DNA from: an uncultured Lachnospiraceae bacterium
GTDB taxonomy: Bacteria; Bacillota; Clostridia; Lachnospirales; Lachnospiraceae
Assembly: GCA_902782965.1 (NCBI GenBank)
Contig: CACZPG010000077.1
Span: 1-7,180 of the forward strand
Length of the DNA stretch: 7,180 nucleotides
Direction of reading: 5' to 3'
The notes beneath the pieces are model-generated. The model was not told the DNA's origin. It ran no database searches and saw only the letters and a program-made list of their open reading frames with translations. This document shows, one piece after another, positions 1 to 5,923 of this stretch. The position numbers and the translations under genes were made by a program. Positions within the stretch are counted from its first letter, which is position 1. Each line of letters begins with the position of its first letter.

Positions 1-84
1 CCTGGCGATACAGTACAGTTCGCATTTGACCTGTCTAAGATTCATATCTTTGATAAAGAGTCAGAGGAGATCATTGTAAACTAG
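1..84 (+). CDS. C-terminal end of a probable sugar ABC transporter ATP-binding protein (partial)
   Basis: Only the last 27 codons and the TAG stop are present. The reading frame is open from the first base and ends PGDTVQFAFDLSKIHIFDKE plus a short tail. This resembles the final strand of the C-terminal TOBE/OB-fold domain of MsmK/MsmX/UgpC-type ATPases, which typically finish with a 'GD...F.FD..K.H.FD.ET...I' pattern. Such ATPases energise one or several sugar importers from the cytoplasmic face of the membrane. The nucleotide-binding motifs lie outside the window, so the family call rests on this tail alone. The strong terminator 28 bases downstream shows that its transcription unit ends here and is separate from the regulator that follows. 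It is certain enough as a gene end, less so as to product. Confidence 0.6.
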   Translation, partial: PGDTVQFAFDLSKIHIFDKESEEIIVN

Positions 85-112
85 TTTTATTCGAATAATA
101 AGCATGTTTTTT

Positions 113-149
113 GAGGAAATACAGCATTTAGTTGTATTTCCTCTTTTTT
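113..149 (+). terminator. Intrinsic terminator of the upstream ABC-type gene
   Basis: A perfect 10-bp stem, GAGGAAATAC (113-122) with GTATTTCCTC (134-143), extends inward by A-U, G-U and C-G pairs to leave a five-base loop (126-130). Six T residues follow at once (144-149), and the region stays T-rich. This is the standard rho-independent form on the + strand. There is no A-tract on the left flank, so it is not expected to work on the - strand. Confidence 0.9.
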
Positions 150-163
150 ATATTTTATTTTTT

Positions 164-172
164 TGATATAAT
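164..172 (+). promoter_or_regulatory. Extended -10 promoter for the regulator gene
   Basis: TGATATAAT carries a perfect -10 hexamer (TATAAT, 167-172) preceded by the TGN extension (164-166). No good -35 is present: at 17-base spacing the hexamer is TTTTTT (144-149), which is the terminator's own T-tract. Extended -10 promoters tolerate a poor -35. Transcription would begin near 179, giving a leader of about 88 bases before the ATG at 267. The activity is inferred from the motif. Confidence 0.7.
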
Positions 173-214
173 AGTTATGTTTGTTCAGATGATGGGGAAA
201 CTATGCTTTTTTCC

Positions 215-232
215 TTTATCATTTACGATAAA
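215..232. repeat. Short inverted repeat in the regulator leader, possible operator
   Basis: TTTATC (215-220) and GATAAA (227-232) form a perfect six-base inverted repeat around a six-base centre, downstream of the predicted transcription start and upstream of the ribosome binding site. The position would suit autoregulation. AT-rich leaders give such matches by chance, and no second copy is seen before ftsE, so this is only a candidate. Confidence 0.2.
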
Positions 233-254
233 ATTATTCAGGGGTTACAAGAAT

Positions 255-259
255 AGGAG
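255..259 (+). promoter_or_regulatory. Ribosome binding site that fixes the regulator start
   Basis: AGGAG lies seven bases before the ATG at 267. The frame is open further upstream to a TTG at 132 and to ATGs at 177, 189 and 192, but the TTG sits inside the terminator and upstream of the promoter, and none of the ATGs has a Shine-Dalgarno sequence. The extra N-terminal residues they would add are also hydrophobic and unlike the family. Confidence 0.9.
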
Positions 260-266
260 TGAAGAT

Positions 267-1358
267 ATGATTTCAAATCAGATTTTACAGGAAACACTTG
301 AAGGTATTAAGACAATTACCAAAGTTGATTTAATCGTTATGGATGTTGAAGGTCGTCTTCTTGCTAAGACTACTGAGGATGGACCACTTGATTATGAGGA
401 TGCGGTTATAGCATTCGGAGAGTCTCAGGCTGAGAGCCAGTCGCTTCTGGGATATCAGTTCTTTAAAGTTCTGGATGATAAGCAGGTTGAGTATATTATT
501 CTTGCTAAAGGAGATACAGATAATACCTATACAGTAGGTAAGATGGCTGCTTTCCAGATTCAGAGTCTCCTTGTGGCATATAAGGAGAGATCAGATAAGG
601 ATAATTTCATCAAGAATCTTCTTCTTGATAATCTTCTTCTGGTTGATATTTATAACAGAGCCAAGAAGCTGCACATAGACACAGATGTAAAGAGATGTGT
701 ATTTATTATTGAGACTAAAGCAGAGAAAGACAGTAATGCTCTTGAAACCGTAAGAAATATATTCTCTGTCAAGACAAGAGACTTTATTACAGCTGTTGAT
801 GAAAAGAATATCATTCTTGTTAAAGAGGTTAAGCCTACCGATACATATGATGATCTGAATAAGACAGCTCAGATAATCGTTGATATGCTTAGTACTGAGG
901 CAATGATTTCAGTTCATGTAGCTTTCGGTACGATTGTAAATGAGATCAAAGAGGTATCACGTTCCTACAAAGAGGCTAAGATGGCTTTAGATGTTGGAAA
1001 GATATTCTACAGCGATAAGAATATTATCGCATATAGTAATCTTGGTATTGGAAGACTTATTTATCAGCTTCCGATTCCTCTTTGCCGTATGTTTATTAAG
1101 GAGATATTTGATGGTAAATCTCCTGATGAATTTGATGAAGAAACTCTTACAACAATCAATAAATTCTTTGAGAACAGTCTGAATGTGTCCGAGACATCAA
1201 GACAGCTGTATATTCATAGAAATACTCTTGTATACAGACTGGATAAGATTGAGAAGTCTACGGGACTTGATCTGAGAGTCTTTGAGGATGCTATTACATT
1301 TAAGATTGCTCTTATGGTTGTTAAATATATGAAATATATGGAGAGTCTTGATTTCTGA
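267..1358 (+). CDS. CdaR/PucR-type transcriptional regulator
   Basis: A 363-residue cytoplasmic DNA-binding regulator. The first 100 or so residues (ISNQILQETLEGI..., then DLIVMDVEGRLLAKT) resemble the putative sugar-diacid recognition domain of CdaR. A long helix at about 93-125 leads to a middle domain (about 130-255) like the degenerate GGDEF-type domain of this family, containing SRSYKEAKMALDVGKIF at 241-257. The C-terminus (about 290-352) is the PucR-type helix-turn-helix, with NVSETSRQLYIHRNTLVYRL at 306-325. CdaR of E. coli is 385 residues, so the length fits. Family members respond to metabolites such as sugar acids or purine derivatives, but the ligand here is unknown. It has its own promoter and precedes the ftsE-ftsX block by 77 bases with no clear terminator between, so read-through is likely. 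A role in controlling that block is inference from position. It might instead act on the upstream sugar transporter or on distant genes. Confidence 0.85.
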   Translation: MISNQILQETLEGIKTITKVDLIVMDVEGRLLAKTTEDGPLDYEDAVIAFGESQAESQSLLGYQFFKVLDDKQVEYIILAKGDTDNTYTVGKMAAFQIQSLLVAYKERSDKDNFIKNLLLDNLLLVDIYNRAKKLHIDTDVKRCVFIIETKAEKDSNALETVRNIFSVKTRDFITAVDEKNIILVKEVKPTDTYDDLNKTAQIIVDMLSTEAMISVHVAFGTIVNEIKEVSRSYKEAKMALDVGKIFYSDKNIIAYSNLGIGRLIYQLPIPLCRMFIKEIFDGKSPDEFDEETLTTINKFFENSLNVSETSRQLYIHRNTLVYRLDKIEKSTGLDLRVFEDAITFKIALMVVKYMKYMESLDF

Positions 1359-1374
1359 TCATAAAACTATTGGT

Positions 1375-1396
1375 ATGACCTGCATTTGCGGGTCAT
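1375..1396 (+). repeat. Hairpin between the regulator and ftsE
   Basis: ATGACCTGC (1375-1383) pairs with GCGGGTCAT (1388-1396) through nine base pairs, one of them G-U, around an ATTT tetraloop. No T-tract follows, so it is not a normal intrinsic terminator. It could be an mRNA stability or processing element that sets different levels of regulator and ftsEX mRNA. Because ATGACC/GGTCAT is also a DNA palindrome, it could instead be a protein binding site. Confidence 0.5.
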
Positions 1397-1417
1397 CCGA
1401 AGTATAAGTATATATCA

Positions 1418-1423
1418 AGAAGG
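1418..1423 (+). promoter_or_regulatory. Ribosome binding site used to choose the ftsE start
   Basis: AGAAGG is the only purine-rich match near the gene start. It directly abuts an ATG at 1424, which is too close to use, and lies 12 bases before the ATG at 1436, which is slightly long but workable. The 1436 start also gives the usual FtsE opening (MIKMENVTMKY). Confidence 0.55.
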
Positions 1424-1435
1424 ATGCATAATACT

Positions 1436-2122
1436 ATGATTAAAATGGAAAATGTAACTATGAAATATCCTACGGGAACGGTTGCTCTGAACGATATCAG
1501 TATTGAGATTGAAAAGGGTGAATTTGTTTTCGTAGTAGGTTCATCAGGTTCGGGAAAGACAACTTTTATCGAGCTTCTTCTTAGAGAACTGGTTCCCACA
1601 AAGGGACGAATTGAAGTGGCTGGTTATGATTACAGCCGTCTCAGACCAAGCAGAATTCATAAGGTTAGAAGAAAGATTGGCGTTGTTTTCCAGAATTTCA
1701 GACTTCTTAAGGACAGAACCGTTTATGAGAATGTTGCATTTGCACAGAGAGTTATTGAAACTCCGGCAAGATATATAAGAAGACAGGTTCCGGCTGTTCT
1801 TTCCCTGGTAGGACTGGCTGATAAGTATAAGTCCTATCCAAGACAGCTTTCTGGTGGTGAGCAGCAGAGGGTTGCTCTTGCAAGAGCTCTTGTTAATAAG
1901 CCTGATATTATTCTGGCTGATGAGCCTACAGGAAATCTGGATCCTAAGAATTCATGGGATATTATGAATCTGCTGGATGAGATAAATGCTAAGGGAACTA
2001 CAGTTGTAGTTGTTACTCATAACAAAGAAATAGTAAACGTTATGAAGAAGAGAGTTATTACATTAAAGAAGGGCGTAATTGTTAGTGACGTCCAGAAGGG
2101 TGGTTACGTCGATGAGGATTAG
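1436..2122 (+). CDS. ftsE: Cell division ABC ATPase FtsE
   Basis: A 228-residue ATPase, the normal FtsE length, that binds the cytoplasmic side of FtsX and powers control of peptidoglycan hydrolysis. All ABC motifs are intact: Walker A GSSGSGKT (35-42), Q-loop Gln86, signature LSGGEQ (138-143), Walker B IILADE (158-163), D-loop NLD (167-169) and H-loop His195. The spacing and the phrase ADEPTGNLDP are characteristic of the FtsE/LolD/MacB group. FtsE rather than LolD or MacB is chosen because an FtsX with the right topology overlaps its 3' end by 11 bases, which implies translational coupling. The start at 1436 is preferred over the in-frame ATG at 1424, which would touch the ribosome binding site. 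No promoter with usable spacing is visible in the 77-base gap upstream, so transcription probably comes from the regulator's promoter. Confidence 0.95.
   Translation: MIKMENVTMKYPTGTVALNDISIEIEKGEFVFVVGSSGSGKTTFIELLLRELVPTKGRIEVAGYDYSRLRPSRIHKVRRKIGVVFQNFRLLKDRTVYENVAFAQRVIETPARYIRRQVPAVLSLVGLADKYKSYPRQLSGGEQQRVALARALVNKPDIILADEPTGNLDPKNSWDIMNLLDEINAKGTTVVVVTHNKEIVNVMKKRVITLKKGVIVSDVQKGGYVDED
2096..2103 (+). promoter_or_regulatory. Ribosome binding site of ftsX inside ftsE
   Basis: AAGGGTGG lies within the last codons of ftsE, eight bases before the ATG at 2112. An open frame reaches back to 2079, but that start would lack such a site and would add 11 residues not expected in FtsX, so 2112 is taken as the start. 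Confidence 0.7.
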
Positions 2123-3020
2123 TTCTATTGGATACAGTATTAGACAGGGGTCAAAGAATATCAGACGTAATCTTCTGTTTTCTTTGGCGTCGATAGGAAC
2201 GATTGTTGCCTGCCTTTTCGTTTTTGGATTATTCTATTCAGTGCTTGTCAATTTCAGATCGGCAATGAAGAAGATAGAAAGTACTATTTCAATCTCAGTA
2301 TTCTTTGAAGAGGGACTCTCTAACGAAGCTATAAATCTGATTGGTGAGCAGATTAAAACACGTAAAGAAGTGAATACCATAGATTACATTTCTCCTGAAC
2401 AGGCCTGGGAAGAGTTCTCAGAGCAGACTTACGATGATCCGGAAGCTGCAAGAGCTGCATTTGGAGAAGATAATCCTCTTGCTAATTCGGCTTCTTACAA
2501 AATTACTCTTGTAGATTCAAGTACTCAGGCTGATTTTGTTCAATTCCTTGAGGGTATTGATGGAGTAAGAAAGGTCAGCAGTTCTACATATACAGCGGAT
2601 AGTATTTCAGCAATTAATGCATTCGTGGGATACGCCTCTTTCGGAATTATCCTTATACTATTCCTTGTATCTATATTCCTTATTAACAATACCATTATCA
2701 TAGGTATTACTGTAAGAAGGGAAGAGATTAAGATAATGAAGCTGATTGGAGCAACCAATGGTTTCGTAAGAGCTCCTTTCGTAGTTGAAGGTATTATTAT
2801 CGGACTGATAGGATCTATCATTCCGCTTGTACTTCTGTATTATCTGTATGATACGGTTATTAATTATATTGCAGGAAGGTTTACAATTCTTAAGAGTTTG
2901 TTTAATTTTACTCCTTCCATAGATATTTTCAAAATACTTATACCTGTTACCCTTGTAATTGGTATAGGATTAGGTTTCTTCGGAAGTCTCCTTACCACAA
3001 GGAAGCATTTGAAAGTGTGA
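2112..3020 (+). CDS. ftsX: Cell division membrane protein FtsX
   Basis: A 302-residue integral membrane protein, the usual size for Gram-positive FtsX. The start MRISSIGYSIRQGSKNIRRN is a typical amphipathic cytoplasmic N-terminus. Predicted segments are TM1 at about 24-46, an extracellular domain at about 47-168, then TM2 (about 171-197), TM3 (about 223-246) and TM4 (about 274-293), the four-helix FtsX/MacB-type fold. The cytoplasmic stretch after TM2, VRREEIKIMKLIGATNGFVR (201-220), is the family's conserved coupling region that contacts the ATPase. The extracellular domain is where FtsX proteins bind coiled-coil hydrolases or their activators, and the gene for such a hydrolase begins seven bases downstream. 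Nothing is truncated or unusual. Confidence 0.95.
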   Translation: MRISSIGYSIRQGSKNIRRNLLFSLASIGTIVACLFVFGLFYSVLVNFRSAMKKIESTISISVFFEEGLSNEAINLIGEQIKTRKEVNTIDYISPEQAWEEFSEQTYDDPEAARAAFGEDNPLANSASYKITLVDSSTQADFVQFLEGIDGVRKVSSSTYTADSISAINAFVGYASFGIILILFLVSIFLINNTIIIGITVRREEIKIMKLIGATNGFVRAPFVVEGIIIGLIGSIIPLVLLYYLYDTVINYIAGRFTILKSLFNFTPSIDIFKILIPVTLVIGIGLGFFGSLLTTRKHLKV

Positions 3021-3027
3021 GAATAAT

Positions 3028-4419
3028 ATGAATAACAGACGTCTAATAGGACTAATAGTTATTTCTATTGGTGTGGTTCTTGCAACCGGCGTTACAAGTG
3101 TGGCAGCTAAGGGACTGTTCGGTAATCATACCGGAGCTGTTTATGATAATACTGCATCTCCGGGTGACGGTTCCTCTACCGAAACCACAACCAAGGAAAA
3201 GAAGAAAAAAGAGAAAACAACGGAGTTGACTACTCAGCAAGCAACAGTCGTGCCGAGTCTGCCAGTGGTTGATTCGGCTGAATTGTCGGCTATTACTGCG
3301 GAGTACAGCAAGACTCTGCAGGAGAAGATTGAGCTTCAGGAGAAGCTGAATCTTCTTATGGATAAGCAGAATGATTTCATCAGTAAACTGCATGAGATAG
3401 ATGATATGATCATCGAATATCAGGATAAGATTGATGACATCCAGAATAAGACTAACAAAGTTCAGAATACACTGGTTGCTCTTCAGCAGGATATTGAGGA
3501 AACTCAGGCCAGACAGGATGCCCAGTATGAACAATTGAAAGAGCATATCAGAGAAGAGTATGAGAATGGCACATACACTTATCTGGATGCGTTGATGGAT
3601 TCGGTAGATTATATTGATGTAGTAAACAAAACCGAGTATATTCAGGCAGTTGATTCATATAATAATAATATTCTCGGTCAGCTTAATGATTCCAGAAAGA
3701 AGCTGGAGGATAAGAAGGCCATGCTGGAAATGTTGAACAGCGGGTTGGATATTCTGCAGCAGGCCTATCTTGATAAGCAGGAGTCCCTTGAAACTCTGTC
3801 CCAGCAGAAAATAGAACAGATAGATGCTTATCAGAAGAATATAGATGTTGCAAAAGGTGAAGTTGCTGCAATTGAACAGATTGAAGCAGAGCAGAGTGCC
3901 AAGATAGCTCAGCTTGAAGCTAAGTATAACCTGTCTTTTACTGTAGACGGTGTATATAACGGAATTGTTTATAATGGTGAAGATTTTCTGTGGCCTTTGC
4001 AGACCCACACTACTATAACTTCTTATTATGGGCCGAGAGTTGCTCCAACGGCAGGAGCTACCTCATATCACAGAGGTATAGATATACCTTGTCCGATGGG
4101 AACAGCTGTTATGTCTGTTGCTGCCGGAACTGTAATATATGTTGGATATCTTGGAAATGCCGGAAATGCTGTTATTGTGGATCATGGAAGTGGTATTTCA
4201 ACCTGTTATTTCCATTTGTCAGCATATGGCTGTAAGGTTGGCGATTCCGTAACAGCAGGACAGATAATATGTTTCTCAGGTAATACCGGTGTATCCACCG
4301 GACCCCACCTCCATTTTGCTGTAAGAGAGAATGGAGAATATGTAAATCCTTTGAAATATTACAAGAATATCCAGGATAAGTCCAAGGTGGCTAATACAGA
4401 AAGTGATAAAGAGGACTAA
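3028..4419 (+). CDS. Secreted coiled-coil M23 peptidoglycan hydrolase, probable FtsEX partner
   Basis: A 463-residue exported protein that should cut peptide cross-links in peptidoglycan. A signal peptide covers about residues 1-27, with a likely cleavage site after SVAA. A low-complexity Thr/Lys/Glu-rich linker follows (about 40-75), then a long coiled coil (about 83-300). The coiled coil contains REEYENGTYTYLDALM (175-190), which matches the 'MY.nG..syl..ll' hinge seen in CwlO/PcsB/EnvC-type proteins. The C-terminal LytM/M23 metallopeptidase domain (about 321-446) keeps every key residue: zinc ligands His348 and Asp352 (HRGID) and His429, and catalytic His396 and His427 (PHLHF). It is therefore predicted to be active, unlike degenerate EnvC-like activators of other enzymes. 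The domain has four cysteines (355, 393, 402, 415), which is unusual for an exported Gram-positive enzyme. The Shine-Dalgarno sequence is weak (GTGAG), so translation probably depends on coupling to ftsX. Confidence 0.92.
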   Translation: MNNRRLIGLIVISIGVVLATGVTSVAAKGLFGNHTGAVYDNTASPGDGSSTETTTKEKKKKEKTTELTTQQATVVPSLPVVDSAELSAITAEYSKTLQEKIELQEKLNLLMDKQNDFISKLHEIDDMIIEYQDKIDDIQNKTNKVQNTLVALQQDIEETQARQDAQYEQLKEHIREEYENGTYTYLDALMDSVDYIDVVNKTEYIQAVDSYNNNILGQLNDSRKKLEDKKAMLEMLNSGLDILQQAYLDKQESLETLSQQKIEQIDAYQKNIDVAKGEVAAIEQIEAEQSAKIAQLEAKYNLSFTVDGVYNGIVYNGEDFLWPLQTHTTITSYYGPRVAPTAGATSYHRGIDIPCPMGTAVMSVAAGTVIYVGYLGNAGNAVIVDHGSGISTCYFHLSAYGCKVGDSVTAGQIICFSGNTGVSTGPHLHFAVRENGEYVNPLKYYKNIQDKSKVANTESDKED

Positions 4420-4434
4420 AATAGAGGAGAAATA

Positions 4435-5793
4435 ATGATAACTGAAACTGATAACACTGAAATGAAGAATAAGAGAATAAGATCACAATTCAATAAGAGA
4501 TTAACCTGCAGTGCCCTTCTGACGGCTCTTGTTATTGGTGGCCTCTCAGGCTGTGGGGTAAGTTCTTCTGCTACTACGGCAGGTGAAGATAATTCCAAAT
4601 ACGATTTTAATCTTTTTGGAGATGAGGACAAAGATGACAAAACTGACAGTGTAGAAGAGAGTAATTCCAAAGAAGGTTCTTTCAGCGAAACATCCCCTGA
4701 AGTTGTTGATAAGACTAAGGAAATAGAGAAGCTTATAGATAATTATTTCTATTTCGAAAAGGATGAAGATAAGCGTGAAGAGAGCTATTTCGATGGAATA
4801 ATGAAAGGACTGGATGATCCGTATTCTGTATATTATACAAAAGAAGAATATGAGAAAATGCAGGAAGATGACAAGGGAGTCTTTGAAGGTATAGGGGCGA
4901 CCTTAACCAAAGATCTTGAAAAAGGAACAGTTTATATAGTTAAACCTCTTGCAGGCAGTCCTGCAGAAGAGGCCGGACTTCTCCCGGATGATGTTATAGT
5001 AGCAGTGGATGATCTGGAATTAACTACAGACATGGAACTGGATTATGTGGTAGATCACATAAGGGGAGAAGAGGGCAGCACTGTAGTTCTGAAAGTCTAT
5101 AGAGATGGAGAAGACGATTTCCTTGAAATTCCTATCGTCAGATCGAAGATAGAGAATACTACAGTTTCCTATGAAATGCTTGAAGATAAGATTGGATATA
5201 TTCAGGTTGAACAGTTCATAGAGAATACACCTGAATTGTATAAGAAGGCTGTTGATGACCTTGAAAGTCAGGGCGCAAAAGGTCTTGTTGTAGATATGCG
5301 AAACAATCCGGGAGGTATGGTCACCTCTGTTATTGAAATGGTAGACTATATGGTTCCTGATGATGCTAAGGCTGAGAAAGCATCAGAGGCAGGTATTCTT
5401 CTTGAGACCAAGAATAAGGATGGTGCAGTTATGGATAAACTGTCCTGCACCGATGGCCATCAGGTTGATCTTCCGATTGCTGTACTTGTAAATGGCAATA
5501 GTGCAAGTGCGGCCGAGATATTTACAGGTTGTCTGAAAGATTATAATGCTGCAAAGATCGTTGGAACCCAGACTTATGGAAAAGGTATAGTTCAGTCTGT
5601 AATTAAGCTTTCCGATGGTTCTGCGGTTAAAATCACAATAGCTAAGTATTTTCTTCCTAACGGAGAAGATATTCATAAGGTTGGAGTGGAGCCTGATATT
5701 GAAGTTGAATTGGATGAATCTCAGAAAAAAAAGGTAAGTATACCACATGAGGATGATAATCAGCTTCAGGAAGCCCTGAAAACATTTAAATAA
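4435..5793 (+). CDS. Lipoprotein S41 (C-terminal processing) protease with PDZ domain
   Basis: A 452-residue serine protease of the CtpA/CtpB/Prc family. The N-terminus has a basic region, a hydrophobic segment and the lipobox LSGC with Cys40, so it should be a lipoprotein on the outer face of the membrane. A strongly acidic, flexible spacer follows (about 50-95). Next come the N-terminal helical region with DDPYSVYYTKEEYEKM (127-142), a PDZ domain (about 148-222) and the S41 catalytic core. The active site is intact: Ser358 in NSASAAEI, Lys383 in TYGKG and Gln387, with the same spacing as the Ser309/Lys334/Gln338 triad of B. subtilis CtpB. The start is supported by AGGAG five bases upstream. 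It lies 15 bases after the M23 gene and just before a terminator, so it is the last gene of the ftsEX block. A Ctp-type protease also follows ftsEX in B. subtilis. Its substrate is unknown; the neighbouring hydrolase is a candidate. Confidence 0.92.
   Translation: MITETDNTEMKNKRIRSQFNKRLTCSALLTALVIGGLSGCGVSSSATTAGEDNSKYDFNLFGDEDKDDKTDSVEESNSKEGSFSETSPEVVDKTKEIEKLIDNYFYFEKDEDKREESYFDGIMKGLDDPYSVYYTKEEYEKMQEDDKGVFEGIGATLTKDLEKGTVYIVKPLAGSPAEEAGLLPDDVIVAVDDLELTTDMELDYVVDHIRGEEGSTVVLKVYRDGEDDFLEIPIVRSKIENTTVSYEMLEDKIGYIQVEQFIENTPELYKKAVDDLESQGAKGLVVDMRNNPGGMVTSVIEMVDYMVPDDAKAEKASEAGILLETKNKDGAVMDKLSCTDGHQVDLPIAVLVNGNSASAAEIFTGCLKDYNAAKIVGTQTYGKGIVQSVIKLSDGSAVKITIAKYFLPNGEDIHKVGVEPDIEVELDESQKKKVSIPHEDDNQLQEALKTFK
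5725..5732 (+). repeat. A8 run with in-frame A-AAA-AAG slippery site in the protease gene
   Basis: Eight adenines precede a G, encoding Lys431-433. The zero-frame codons AAA AAA AAG contain the dnaX-type heptamer A AAA AAG. A -1 shift here would add GKYTT and stop at 5748-5750, replacing the last 19 residues with five. No convincing downstream stem is seen, so programmed use is doubtful; the run could also be a mutation hot spot. Confidence 0.4.
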
Positions 5794-5800
5794 GTGATAT

Positions 5801-5841
5801 AACAGGGGCAGTCCTGCAACAGGTGGGGCTGTCCTTGTTTT
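5801..5841 (+). terminator. Intrinsic terminator after the S41 protease gene
   Basis: AACAGGGGCAGTCC (5801-5814) pairs with GGGCTGTCCTTGTT (5826-5839) as a 14-bp stem with three G-U pairs around an 11-base loop. T residues at 5838-5841 follow. The T-tract is short, so some read-through to guaA is possible. It begins seven bases after the protease stop codon. Confidence 0.75.
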
Positions 5842-5849
5842 GAATCTAT

Positions 5850-5881
5850 CTTATCAGAAGCTGATATTTGCTTCTTATAAG
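5850..5881 (+). repeat. Second hairpin, in the guaA leader
   Basis: CTTATCAGAAGC (5850-5861) pairs with GCTTCTTATAAG (5870-5881) in 11 of 12 positions, with one C/T mismatch, around an eight-base loop. Five T residues at 5893-5897 come 11 bases later, too far for a standard terminator. It is separated by eight bases from the terminator before it. It does not resemble the purine riboswitch: the conserved loop and junction sequences of that aptamer are absent. It may be a backup terminator, an mRNA 5' stabiliser, or a protein site near the guaA promoter. No convincing guaA promoter is visible in the 130-base gap. Confidence 0.5.
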
Positions 5882-5923
5882 GTGTAACATGATTTTTGTA
5901 TAAGAATTTATTAGGAGGAAATT

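Noticed and set aside
132..266. A 45-residue N-terminal extension of the regulator starting at a TTG at 132
   Set aside because: It begins inside the terminator stem and before the -10 element, has no ribosome binding site, and encodes a Phe/Ile-rich stretch unlike the family. The ATG at 267 has AGGAG at ideal spacing.
616..645. Tandem-like 15-base repeat AATCTTCTTCTTGAT/AATCTTCTTCTGGTT in the regulator
   Set aside because: It encodes NLLLDNLLLV within the helical linker of the protein and is explained by leucine-rich coding sequence, not by a functional DNA repeat.
1386..1414. Possible promoter TTGCGG-17-TATATA before ftsE
   Set aside because: The -35 matches in only three positions, and transcription would start about 1421, inside the ribosome binding site, leaving no usable leader.
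3052..3546. A 164-codon open frame on the - strand
   Set aside because: It is the antisense shadow of the coiled-coil region of the hydrolase gene, with no ribosome binding site and a composition explained by the sense codons.
5898..5904. TATAAG with nearby upstream G/T as a guaA promoter
   Set aside because: No -35 at any normal spacing, and the start would fall about 13 bases before the ATG, right at the ribosome binding site. It is possible but too weak to annotate.
5842..5923. Purine riboswitch upstream of guaA
   Set aside because: The leader has a single hairpin only. The three-way junction and conserved loop sequences of the purine aptamer are not present.
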